Positions 10,684 through 21,146 of a DNA stretch of 64,000 nt are shown in pieces. Made by a program: the position numbers and the translations under genes. The notes beneath the pieces were generated by a model. The model was not told the origin of the DNA. It did no database searches and worked only from the letters and a program-made list of their open reading frames with translations. How positions within the stretch are numbered: position 1 is the first letter of the stretch; each line of letters starts with the position of its first letter. Origin of the DNA: Phytophthora quininea (lineage: Eukaryota; Oomycota; Peronosporomycetes; Peronosporales; Peronosporaceae); contig JAAVTG010000261.1 in NCBI GenBank assembly GCA_011947345.1, positions 124,001-188,000 of the forward strand. Direction: 5' to 3'.

Positions 10684-11830
10684 ATGGAGACAGGTGCCAG
10701 TACCGCCGGAACTACGGTATCTGTACAAGTCCTTCTCGATCAACTCCAAACCGCATCTTTGGCCGCAAGCTCCAGGGCAGCGTACGACCGGACCTGGAAG
10801 CAGTGGTGCGACTGGCGTCAGGGGCGAGGCCTGTCTCCTCAACTCCCGGCATCACGATCCGCACAGTCCACCGGCCTCATCGAATTTGCGATGGCGTGCT
10901 GGTCAGGTCGGAACGGGGCCAAGGCAAACTCAGCGTCGACCGTACTGTCCAAACTTAGCCACGTTGGATGGCATCATCTCCGCCGATATGGGTAAGAGGT
11001 CAAGCTCACGTCCAGCCACATGCTCGCTGTGCACGGGATGCGCAGGCTGTCGCGGCCCCCACGCGGAAACAGCCCCTCACACCCCGCCTCCTACATGCCA
11101 TCCGCGGAGCCCTCGACTTCAGCCAAACCCGCGACCGCGTTGTATGGGGGCTGCGGTCGTGGCTTACTTCTTTCTTCTCAGGCGATCTGAGTACGCGGCT
11201 GTAAATGGCAAGTTTGCCAGCTTCGCGTTACAACAAAGGGATTTCACGTTCAAGGACACAGCGGGGAGTGTAACCAAGGACAAGCACGCCGTGAGCAGCG
11301 TCACTATCCGAGTACGAGGCAGCAAAACAGACAAATTTGGAGATACTGCAACACGGACTCTCACCAAATCCGGCGACGAGAAGATTTGTCCAGTCAAGGC
11401 AGCCTGGGCGCTAGTACAGGAGAGCAAGCGAGCTAAATTACCCAGCACGGCCCCAGTGTGCAAGCTCCATGATGGCAGCGCCGTGTCAGCAGCCGACATT
11501 AGCTCCGCGATAAAACAAGCAGCAGCAACGTGTGGAGAAGACAGCAAGCGCTATGAAACCCACTCATTACGCAGCGGCGGTGCAACTGCCTTATTTGCCG
11601 CCGGTAATAGCGAAACAACCGTCAAGCTACACGGCAGGTGGTCAAGCGACTGCTTCCAACGCTACGTGCACATCGACCAAGTTACAAGCAACACTCTAGC
11701 GGCATCAATGGTGGACCACGCCGCCAAGCAGCGTCGGCTTACTCATTCGGCGGTGGCTCGTTGCACTCGACAGGGAAACCTCCTCGTAGAGGAGGCCACC
11801 GCTAAATGCAGTCTAACCCGCTCGGCTTGA
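10684..11830 (+). CDS. DIRS-1 tyrosine recombinase
   Basis: The N-terminal SAM-like core-binding region (SLAASSRAAYDRTWKQWCDW) is followed by the catalytic domain. It contains FLLRRSEY with the first Arg (about 11180), HSLRSGG with His-x-x-Arg at 11561, HGRWSS with the second His at 11630, and the nucleophile Tyr of CFQRYVH at 11663. All residues of the R-H-R-H-Y set are visible. This integrase replaces the DDE enzyme of LTR elements and explains the missing target-site duplication. Its frame changes between about 10960 and 11150 and runs on open into B1. Confidence 0.9.
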
Positions 11831-11856
11831 GCGTGGCCCCCGATGCGAACGGAAAG
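11773..11856 (+). repeat. DIRS-1 B1 repeat with internal hairpin
   Basis: 84 bp, identical to 12000-12083. It contains a 7-bp perfect stem, CCTCCTC-GTA-GAGGAGG, at 11779-11795, and ends GGAAAG where A2 begins. The recombinase ORF runs through it. Confidence 0.92.
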
Positions 11857-11980
11857 GGTGAGTTTTTGTGAAAGCAAGGCGGAAGAAAAACAGGTTTTCC
11901 TGGAGCAGGAAATGGTTGGACACAAAGCGTGCACATCGGTAGTGTAGGAGTAGACCAGCCAGTTGCGAATTTTCGCTGAC
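11857..11980 (+). repeat. DIRS-1 A2 repeat
   Basis: 124 bp repeated from A1 at the left end. The B1/A2 junction (GGAAAG|GGTGAG) is the likely circle-junction core copied during replication. A2 is separated from B2 by 19 bp. Confidence 0.92.
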
Positions 11981-11999
11981 ACCCACCACACCACATCCC

Positions 12000-12083
12000 G
12001 GGAAACCTCCTCGTAGAGGAGGCCACCGCTAAATGCAGTCTAACCCGCTCGGCTTGAGCGTGGCCCCCGATGCGAACGGAAAG
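12000..12083 (+). repeat. DIRS-1 B2 repeat (right terminus)
   Basis: An exact copy of B1. It ends GGAAAG at 12083, after which FYVE-like host sequence resumes. It marks the right end of the element. Confidence 0.93.
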
Positions 12084-12428
12084 CATACACTGGCTATAGG
12101 TCTGTCGAACTGGAACAAGTCAAAGAAAAATCGCTGTTACTTGTGCGGATATCTTGTCTGTGGCTACTGCTGGAAGACTGAGCAGCTGAAAAGTGGCATC
12201 GGTCGAGCGGTTTCCGTCGTAATCTGCAGGCGCTGCAAGCGTCGATCATTGCTCGGTGCTCAATACCAGCATAAGAAACGACGCGCATCGTGCATCCGAG
12301 GACTCTGCAGCAGCTTCTGCAGCCGCTTGGACATGCCAGATCCCCCAGATGTACGGGGAGAAGCTGCTGGGGAATTCCTGCGTCATGGGGTCCAGGTTGC
12401 GATGGTGACCGCGAGTGATGTGATATGA
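12084..12428 (+). pseudogene. START/FYVE/GAF copy A, 3' remnant
   Basis: Host sequence resumes with the second half of the FYVE-like finger: RCYLCGYLVCGYCWKTEQL, then VVICRRC, matching RRCYLCGYLVC...VVCTRC of copies B-D. Similarity fades after about 12250, and the linker and GAF domain are missing, so the gene is truncated as well as interrupted. An ATG inside B2 (12033) is in frame, producing a chimeric transposon-FYVE ORF of 131 codons. There is no evidence that it is used. Confidence 0.85.
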
Positions 12429-12619
12429 CTTGTATTTTGTATTTTTTAATTGGGTTGATGGAATTAAGAGCTCACCCAAACTATTGTAAATTAGGTAACT
12501 ACCAAATATAAACCTAGCTTTATCTAAGAACCTATGCGGTCCACAACCGCTGTTGGCGCTAAATTGCCGCGCTTCGTTTTTCGTTTTGCCGGAACAGAGC
12601 ATTTCTCGATTCTCTACCG

Positions 12620-14040
12620 ATTAACAAGAGCGATAATCGCACCTGTAGGAAGACCTCGCATTACTCGCAACGCAGCTAAGCCAAAACAGTACAAGAGAGT
12701 CGCTGTGTCCTACATGAACAAAAACACGTTTTGCGCTATATCAATGAGGCCTCAATGGCCGAGACTGTTGCTATTTTTTTCTGGACTATCAGATGAAAAG
12801 CTGAGCCTAAATGGCGCCAAGTTTACTCGTGGAGACAAGTGCGCGACGTCATCGAGACCGAGTGTGGCGCTCGTGCTCGAGAGCGTTGCCATGCTCGCCA
12901 CCGAGGCATGGGCACGACACTATAGTTGAAGGCTGAGGAGCAGCTTGTCTGTTGGATTAATGATCCGCGCCAAGAAGGCGTCCCTGTAACCGGCTTGATG
13001 CTGCGCCTGCATGCGCTTGACATCTACGACAGTAGCAGAGGAGTCTCGGGCGCGTTCAAGGCCTCATGGTGCTAGAGGAAGCACTTTTGCGGCGCCGTGA
13101 GCTCTCCATCCGACGGCGCACACGCACCGGCCAAGCCACGCCTCAACACGCCACACGCCGAAGCTACTGCGGTAGAAATTGTCAGTGCCGTTCATGCCAA
13201 GATGGAATAGCCCAAGATCACAACTGTCTACAACGCTGATCACAATGGTAACAATTCCGTGGTGTTCATACGGGTACACTATTCATTGATCTGACACAAT
13301 GTTGTTAGCTGTAAACTATGAGTACATTCGAGGACCATAGACAACTGTGGGGGCGAAGACAATTTGGGTGAGATGTGCTGGGAAGAGCAAGGAAATAGTT
13401 ACTGCGATGCTGTTAGAACGAAGAGACGGGTTTTGATCTGAACCCTGCTTGGTCTTTAAGACACGACCGCCCTCGGTTAGGGAGACAGCTCACGACAACA
13501 ACGTCCAGCATCATGCGTTCGGCGGAAAGCTGTAGGAGGACATGCGGTCGCTCCAGATTTATAGCAACCAAGCGGGGTGGTGAAATAGTGAGCGGTCGAT
13601 CGCGTTTCTCGGCTATCATTTTGGTCGGCGCGCTAATGTGCACATGCCGGTTCTGTTGCTTTGGGTCAGTTTCTCCGGGCATTGGCGCGAAGACATGCTG
13701 ATCTTTGCTCGCTTGATTAACGTTGAGCCGATGCGTATCCCTCCGGGATACACGCGCTCGTATCAGCCTGTAGACGTCGCCTGGGAAAAGCCACTCAAGG
13801 ATCACCTTCGCAAGAGCTGCGTCAGCTTTTGTTGGCGCAAATACGCGCGTTCGCTGTACCTACGAACTTCAATATGGCGCCTCCGAAGCGCCAAGATGTC
13901 GTTAGCTGGATTAAATCGGCTTGGGCAACGCTGACGACTGCGACAATTGCCAACGGATTCATGGAGCCTCGCCTTATCGCCCTAATCATCACAAACACCA
14001 CGGGATCGCCAATCGCCCCAGCCTTTTCTAACACTGACTA
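12620..14040 (+). mobile_element. degenerate pogo-like DNA transposon
   Basis: Translated pieces follow the order of a pogo-family transposase: an N-terminal region (about 12640-12700), a CENPB-type helix-turn-helix segment (EEQLVCWINDPRQEGVPVTG at about 12935-12995), and the DDE C-terminal part (INVEPMRIPPGYTRSYQPVD, then VAWEKPLKDHL at about 13720-13810 and VVSWIKSAWATLTTATI at about 13895-13950). The central DDE region is very decayed, with stops in all frames. No terminal inverted repeats were identified. Confidence 0.6.
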
Positions 14041-16285
14041 GGGATTGCTCATCACACTCCTGCAGCAGGTCCAAGTCCCCATTGAAACTATTGATCCTAG
14101 GAAGGACATTGAACACTTGGAAGAGGATGACTAAAAGATTAATAGATAACACTCGCTTGTATAAACCGTTTACCGCCTTGACTGCTTCTATTCGTGGGTG
14201 ACAGTTTACGTCATCGATATCCCTTGGTGTCGTCAATACTGATGCACTGCTGACTTGGTCATTGTTGAAAGGAGTTAGACCTTTGTCAGCCCGTTGCGAG
14301 GCCGCTCTACTGTTGAGTCTCAGCAGTAGGTCTTGTGCTAACCTGTGCAACACGAAAACACCAGCATTAGTAGATGATCAGCCACGCAGATAGCTAGGAA
14401 AGCTGGCGAACGCACCGTTTCGCATCGGATGGGGAATTAACCATGTAGGCGACAACTCTGTGCGTGCTGGAGCACGAAGCTCTTCCTCAATCGACTCTCG
14501 CCGTCAATCCGATATTGACGGCGAAAGTCCATGCTGGACAGCAGTGGCAGAGGCGTAATTTATCATATATCTGCGAAATATTCGCTCGTGTTGAGTACCT
14601 ACAATATCCACGGCAGGTGCTTGACAACGCGAGTTGATGTTCGTGGAGTAGGAATTAAGACCCAGATTGTACATTTATCTCAGTTCTCTTGAGGGTAGGT
14701 CAATTAAAGATAATACTTACACATATGCTTGACTTTGAATCACTGTCACTGATAGCGCGATATCTACCATTAAGAAAGGTCTCTTTTTTTTCTTTGAGCA
14801 TCGAAGCGCCGAACTCTCTATCCGGTTCAGATCGAGTTATTTATTCGTCTAGCACGCGCCATCACAAATTCACGAAGGCTGTCAGCACCGTTGGCCTTAA
14901 ACCACCAGAGCAGACCTTGCGTTTCTTGCCTTTGTCAATGAAAGCATCGAGGTATTCTATGAGTACGACATTTTAGTGTCATTGAAGTGTAGCGGCAAGT
15001 TGGAGTGCCGAACATCCGCAATCCGTACACGGCCAGCAACTCCATCAGTCTGGTTACCGTGTCAATAATGGAGAGTGCCCTGAAAATCTTTGAGCTGTTA
15101 CCCAATGGAGGCGACAGCGATTTTATACCATAACCAGACTTCCACTGTTTGATGGTAGTTTTTACCGTAGCGTACGATTGGACAGTGGGCGATGGCATTG
15201 CTGACCAAAGGCTATACTGTGCGCCATCATCGTGTAGATCGCCGAAAGGGGTGCTATAGAATCCGCTGCTTGGCGTCGTGTTAATACCCAGCGACAAGTC
15301 TCTGTCCAGGCCTCTATAACATCGAGACAACTGCGGGTGAAGCGTACATATAACAATATGAAAAACCCCTTTCGGACTAGTTATGCTTGACCAGGTCGCT
15401 TGACTACACTTCTAGATAGTTGATGGGAATCATCCCAAAAGCATCATCAACAATTCCGCCTTCTTTTAATAATATCGCTTAAGAACAGGCAGAACGAATC
15501 CCCAAGATTGCGCATAATTCCTTCAGCAACTGCTCGATCGCCACCCGTCATCCGTGCGTGTTGTCTCCACGGAGCGTCGTGGAAGTTAGAGGCGGTCAGA
15601 AAAGTGTGACGTTTTGCCTTAGCTAGTCGGTAGACGTAGACGACGCCGCTCTCACACGGATATAACTCAAGTTTTTGTTTACCTTGGTCCTTGCCGTTTA
15701 GCCCATACTGCGCGGGATTCGTTTCTTGGGTAAGGGAGTAAAATCACGGGTGGGAGCAATCTGGCTGTTGGACGTACAGTTATATATAAACAAGCGCATG
15801 TGTAGTAAAGTGCTAGTATATTTTAATCTATTTTAGAAAGAGAGGCTACCAAGCAGCTCGGGCAAAGGTGTATTCGGCACAACCGTGTCAAAATGCGCTA
15901 AATCGTTTAAGGTAACAAAGCGAAATTACTTATCCGCGCAAAACAAAAACAATGCTGTAAATAATTTAGGTCCAGATGGAGTTCTGAGATTTAGTGAAAA
16001 GGTTACCGATCGAGTGGCGGAGCGTGTATTTACGCTCTTTCGTTTGAAATCTTCTAGCCGAGCGCCACCGCTGCGCGGCTGTGCGGACTACCCGCCTCCG
16101 CTACGCTCCGGCGGGATAATTTAGCTTTTACAAGAATTTGTAAGTAGTTCAATCGAAAACGTACAGTCGTATAAAATGTTTTATAACATCATGAAATTTG
16201 CGAAGTGCCATTTGTCCGAAATAAAGCTTGGTTCTAGTTCGTAGTGGCAAGCTACTACATCTAGCCTAGCAATGGACCTCGACTC
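14041..16285. other. no recognisable gene; AT-richer repetitive-looking DNA
   Basis: Only short ORFs without domain motifs are present. There is an 11-bp perfect hairpin at 14498-14524, and a GC-rich palindromic segment around 16065-16115 (CCCGCC...GGCGGG) close to the end of the Helitron remnant, which might belong to its 3' terminus. Confidence 0.5.
14498..14524. repeat. 11-bp perfect inverted repeat, 5-nt loop
   Basis: TCGCCGTCAAT (14498-14508) and ATTGACGGCGA (14514-14524) are exact reverse complements separated by CCGAT. The stem can extend outward with one mismatch. The role is unknown. Confidence 0.6.
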
Positions 16286-17562
16286 CTAATCAAAAATCTG
16301 CGTGTACATGATGTCTCTCGTGTACACTCCTCCGTCCGGGTCTACGAACTCTGGATACTCAATCAACGCCTTGAACTTGCTTCGGGAGGTCACGCGAGAC
16401 AACGCCACATACAACTGGCCATGCGAAAAGCACGGGAAGCCGAGTATAGCCCCAAGTTTAACACAGTTACACGGGATCAGAGGAGGAGGCTTGTGGCGGC
16501 CCTCTTCGACGTGTTTTCCGGACATATTGGACTTGTCGAAGCTCTCATTGTTGCACAGAGCATGACCACGTCGAGGACAACGATTTCTAACCCCGCCTGT
16601 TCTCGTTTTCGGCCCCACGTCGCTCTGCCCGTTGCACTCCCGTTTGGGCGTTACTCCTCTGTTAATGCTGCAATCTATTACGTTCTAGAGCTGCCTCCCT
16701 CTCGTGGTCTCCTTAGAGTATACGTCGAATTTCATGATCGATGCGATTACGTTCATGTTCCGCCTCACGCTCGGGTTCTGTCAGGAGCGATCGTCGAGCT
16801 TCTTGGTTCAACCGCGTTTCTTCCTGGCGCCTTGCCCGGTCCTCTTTACTCTCGCCATAAAGCCGAGCCACTCGATAGAAGTGATCTCTTTCCCGCTCTT
16901 GTTCCCTATCGCCATGAGATAGATCCCCACGACGGCCCTCTCGATAGCTACGATCGCGCTCTCTCACTTCCGCCAGAGCCACTTCTGTCAGAATTTTATG
17001 CCGAGCTTCTCGATACAATCTATCATGGTCTGTTCTGGCCTGGATTTCCTATTTCTTCTTTGCTCGTCCGATACACTGTAGTTCTTGATTCCACGCCCGA
17101 GCACGCTATTTCTGAAACGCTGTCATGTTGGCTCTCCGTTTCTACGCATTTTCGGCTTTCTTCGCACGGATCCTCTCCGCTCCGTCTGTTTCAGGTATTA
17201 CCGCACTTGGTGCAGGAGTTGCCACAGTCACGGGGCGATTTCTTCCATAGACTCGGCGTAACGACGTTGATGTTCTGCTGGGTCATCTTCCTCCTGCTTA
17301 CCTTCTTGATTGCCCCTTATGTCGACAGCTGGTGCTTGGACCTCCCAAGTTGTGATGTGGTCCGCGTTCAACGTTAATGCTTCCAGAGCCTTGTTGAGAT
17401 TACATCGCCTGCTACTTCGTCTTCGTTGGCGCTTCCGCTTGTCCGCTCGATCCTCAGGTCCGCATGGAGTCGCGTTAACGCGTTCGTTCTCCCGCAACTC
17501 TTTTCTATGTCCTCGCGCGTGCATTTACGCTTGGGCCGTGCCATGGCTTCCTGGTGGCGCAA
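16286..17562 (-). mobile_element. internally deleted Helitron (N-terminal and helicase C-terminal pieces)
   Basis: On the minus strand the left piece ends with GQLYVALSRVTSRSKFKAL, the C-terminal motif VI region of PIF1-type helicases as found in Helitron RepHel proteins. Upstream on the same strand (about 16713-17562) is an Arg/Glu-rich region with repeated REARR-type units (YREARHKILTE, RERDRSYREGRRGD), which resembles the N-terminal region of oomycete Helitron proteins. The Rep (HUH) domain and helicase motifs I-V are absent, so this is a non-autonomous remnant. The plus-strand ORF at 16421-17377 is the antisense of this repeat-like Arg-rich region. Confidence 0.6.
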
Positions 17563-18341
17563 AACAGAGTCACATACGCGTTAGACATTACGTCTAAGTA
17601 CGTGCACAATTTTCTTATGCAGGTTGGAGTCTTGATCTTGGATCTTGCGCGTCGTTTTTGTTATGTGTGTTTGTATTTGCGTACTGTTTGGCGTGCCAGC
17701 TCCTTCGAAATAAACCGCACACATATTCTGCCTACAACATATCCAAAAATGGGTACGGAGTAATTTTGTTGCACCATAAATGGCACAGCCGCTAAATCCG
17801 GGTTTGAGTGCCCTGGCAATATTGAGAGTCTTCGTGCGATATCCGTTGCACATCGCTTCTCAGCGGAAGCTCGACATCGACTGGTCGGAAACTTCGGGTA
17901 ACTTTGGCCAATAGGCAGGTGCCATCTCAGAGTGGGTGGTGGGGCGCAGCCTTAGACCCCCCGCAAGCGCCGAGTCATATACTTCGCCCTAACTTCCTTC
18001 CAGGAGTCTAGGACTATCTGTGTGTACTGGTTTCGGCTCCATTTAAGTCTAATGTGCATGCATACAACGCACCGTTTCGCAGGACACCTGCGCGCGCTTC
18101 TTCTTTTGAATTTGGTGATGAAGGTCCCAATAAAGTACAATTATATCACAAATTAGTTCATCAGAATGCATGCATTGGTATAGGCTATTCACAGTGACCT
18201 GTCCCTGGCAGTAGCGACGGCGAAAGCGACGGGCGGTCTGTCGCTGGCGGACTCGGCGGCGTCGACGAAGGTGGTGAGCTACACGAGGCGGTTGTGGCGG
18301 TGGCAGCGACAATAGGCCGATGGTGACCGCCAACAGGGCCA
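17563..18341. other. no recognisable gene
   Basis: No domain-bearing ORF was seen on either strand. A GC-rich stretch near 17930-17970 (GTGGGTGGTGGGGCGCAGCC) looks like a repeat end but could not be tied to an element. Confidence 0.45.
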
Positions 18342-18606
18342 TTGTCTCCTGCCGCCGGTCAAGTCGATGCAGCGGCTGCGCGGTGTCGGGGCTGTGCCAG
18401 AAGATGGTTTTTCGAAGGCGGTCCACTCCAGAAGCTCTACGCAACAGACACAACGGAGGCACTGGTGGCCAAGGCCAACGAGATCGAGCAGCGAGCGCAG
18501 GTCATGTTCCCACGCCCCGTCGCTTTTGGTTTTGGTTGTGTGTGGGGGACTACCGTATCGTGACCTCTTCATTAAGAACGGTTGGTTTGTACCGCCCTAT
18601 TATTAG
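18342..18606 (+). pseudogene. possible small gene or fragment, frame-broken
   Basis: One frame gives RWFFEGGPLQKLYATDTTEA and a neutral helical segment ending MFPRPVAFGFG. The adjacent frame continues with YRDLFIKNGWFVPPYY and a stop. The composition is protein-like and the two parts would join with one frame change, but I do not recognise the family. The following 18607-19332 has no supported gene other than the presumed 5' flank of the PX gene. Confidence 0.3.
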
Positions 18607-19332
18607 TGTTTTTCGGGCCAGACAGTAATACTCTTAACTTAATTCTAACTGTGAGCACTGACTTTTAGCTCGCTTACCTAGAGTTTTCAGTAACCCTTCA
18701 TGTAATCGAAGTGTTTTTGTAACTTCCAAGTATTTTTGAATTAGGCTATTTCCTAATATGCTTTAATTTGGGTGAAATGTATAACTAGTTCCGCCCAATA
18801 AAACTCTTTACACATATCGTTATCACACGTCGCATCATATGTAGAGTCACGCGTGCTCGTCTGGCCGCGCTGTTCCCGAGCAGCACACAGCGACGACGAT
18901 GGCTATTCTGCCCTACTATATGGAAGGACTTGCTCGGCGTATCGGGGGTGAATGTGGAGATGGCGACAGTAAAACGAAGCCCCGAATTCAACCGATATCT
19001 TGGAAGCGTGGAATAAGCTTTTTCAATGGTGGAGATTTCTCATCACTGGGCAATGCACGGTGCAGCACATGGTGTCCTCCTGCATCGTCGTGCCAAGTTA
19101 TCAGCCAGCACAAGCTGCCTGCGCTGGGTTATCAACCGAGCTTGTGACGGGGACGGCTAAGATATCACGCATCTGTTTCAAAACCCAAGTGTCAGCGCCA
19201 GAAGCTCAGGTCATCCGGTGGTTCATCTCGCTCCATCCACTCTATCCCTCGACTCGATCGTCCGTAACGCAAGTCGTCCTCGTGCGTCATCTCGTTGTCC
19301 ATTCGGGAAAGCACCAAGCAGCCAGGACGACG

Positions 19333-20183
19333 ATGCTGGACTTGATGGACGAAGTCGACCACCGGACGCTCGTGCAGCGCCACCTCGCCGAGTCCCTCGG
19401 CCCCCACCAACCTGCATCTTTCGAGGATTCCCTTCGTCGTTCCGGCCGCTTTCAGCAGAGTCGACGCTCCTTACCTGCAGTACGTCGACTGTCGTTAAAC
19501 ACCTCCGCTCTGTCGAGTTTCGGATTCAATCCCGGCCACGAGATCGTCGAGACCACTGTCGAGTTCACGGGCGTCATCCGCGTCGACAACCACTGCGCAT
19601 TTCAACTCCACGTCGACACCGGCAAGGAACAGTTCGAGCTGCAGAGGCGGTACTCGCAATTTCGGCAATTGCGTCAACAGCTTTGGTCGATGGGAAACCT
19701 CAAAACAACCAAAAGAACGAGAAGGAATGCACCAATGGGGCTTGTCTACAACTTGCATCCCAACTCGAGACGACGAAATTCCCGCATCGGAAGCTTCGCT
19801 TCAAGTTTAACGAAGTCCGGATCGCTGAAGAGCGCGCAGATCAGCTCCAGCACTTTTTGGACTTGATCCTGGCTGTGTATCGCACCGCGCCCAAGCGCAA
19901 AGTCCGGTGCTGTGTGAACTCCCAGTGCCGAGTGCTCGAGTCAATTAACTCGTTCCTGGACATCAAGGACACGGAGTTGCCTGAGTGGAAGACAGCTAGC
20001 ATTGGGACGTCCACCGGTGACGACGACACCCCGCCGTCGACTACTTCGCCGCCTTCACGCCTTGATGAAGAACTCTATTATGTGAGGCGTCCAACTGACT
20101 CACCGCAGCCATTGAGAACGTCCGCAATGTGCTTGGAAGAACTCTACACCATCACCGAAGCGTCAGATCGTCACCACAACTAA
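19333..20183 (+). CDS. PX-domain protein
   Basis: The start is set at ATG 19333 (MLDLMDEVDHRTLVQRHLAE), which begins protein-like sequence in frame with the domain; an upstream in-frame ATG at 19000 is possible. The PX domain begins near residue 75 with VEFTGVIRVDNHCAFQLHVD and the RRYSQFRQLRQQL basic motif that normally contacts the phosphate of PtdIns3P. It continues in the neighbouring frame with KFPHRKLRFKFNEVR (the usual PPK-like loop and helix) and LDLILAVYRTAP. The frame change at about 19690 fits one missing base; the sequence offers no convincing intron there. The protein would bind phosphoinositides on endosomal membranes. It sits next to a cluster of FYVE-like genes with a related theme. 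Confidence 0.75.
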
Positions 20184-21146
20184 ATGGCTCCGAAAGAAGG
20201 AAGCAAAAGGACGAGAAGACCACAACACTTGACGTTATTCATCCTGGTAGTCCATTCTGGCGTAGTCACGGTCAGATAGTGCGCGCATAACTTGTATCAA
20301 TCGTGTAGCTGCTTGACAAAGGGAACCAATGCGCTTTCCATCGCAGCACGCTCCGAAAGGCAAAACGCTTTGCGATACGGAATTTCTTTCTCCAACGAGC
20401 TCGCGGGTCTCTCCTCTTACCGCACAAGTCGACAACAAAATGGCCAGCAGAGCACAGCTAATATGACGGAAGTCGATCAAGTCACGACCATCCCCATTAT
20501 TTTGCTGCAAGCGCATGGTCGGTCATCTCAGCTCGCGTGGACGCTGGAGAAAACGGCACGAAAACTTCAACCACCTTGCCAAGTTACCCCTGTGAGAAGT
20601 TGTTGCGGCGCGCACATGCGACCGCAGCGAGGTAACGTCCCGAGAAAACGCAATCCCAACTTGCCCAGTAAAGAGGTCCAATACTCTGTCCGTAGTCGGT
20701 TGGTGGGCGGTAGGACTTGTGTTGCTTGGAGCCTGTCTAGAAAGCAATCCGCTGGTCCATCCAATCCATCCAAAGCCTTACCCTGTCGACACGATTTCAC
20801 TTCCAACTCGAGGCAGTTGCCACAATCAAGCTTCATGCTATGTTCATGAATTCGGTGCAGGTTTGTGCCGGCGAGTTCGTGAAGAGGTCGCGTGGTTGGA
20901 TTTTCACTGGCACCGTCCTTTTTCGACTGTTCGCACAGTCATCTCTGACCCTACTAGGGACAGGCGCAGTGTTCAACAGTCATCAGTGAACCACCACCAA
21001 GCTAGCCTCTTTCTTCGACCTCATGGAAACGGTCAGCAATTTTACTCCGCCCACTCGATGTGTTTCAGGCGACAACACAGAGCGTCGCAGTTGACATCCG
21101 AAGTCGAGCCGCCCATTACTCCGTCGGCAGTGATCCAACGCCGGCC
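20184..21146. other. intergenic region between PX gene and copy B
   Basis: Several ORFs of 60-185 codons overlap on both strands, but none carries recognisable motifs. The last part is presumably 5' flank of copy B. Confidence 0.45.

Larger units (their letters stand above)
6664..12083 (+). mobile_element. DIRS-group tyrosine-recombinase retrotransposon with split direct repeats (DIRS-1)
   Basis: A complete 5,420-bp element in the order A1 - gag - RT/RNase H - tyrosine recombinase - B1 - A2 - B2. A1 (6664-6787) and A2 (11857-11980) are 124 bp with 2 differences. B1 (11773-11856) and B2 (12000-12083) are 84 bp and identical. Split direct repeats of this A1-B1-A2-B2 type mark the PAT/Ngaro side of the DIRS order, which integrates via a circle and a tyrosine recombinase and makes no target-site duplication. 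The flanks agree: host sequence ends ...GTCAAG at 6663 and resumes directly at 12084, both inside the same FYVE-like gene. Coding frames are interrupted by a few single-base deletions. Confidence 0.93.

Noticed and set aside
16421..17377. 318-codon plus-strand ORF
   Set aside because: It is antisense to the Arg/Glu-rich Helitron region on the minus strand; its Leu/Ser/Pro-rich translation is the complement of that codon pattern and shows no domain.
20292..20849. 185-codon ORF between PX and copy B
   Set aside because: Overlaps comparable ORFs on the other strand, and there are no motifs or coding-like composition.
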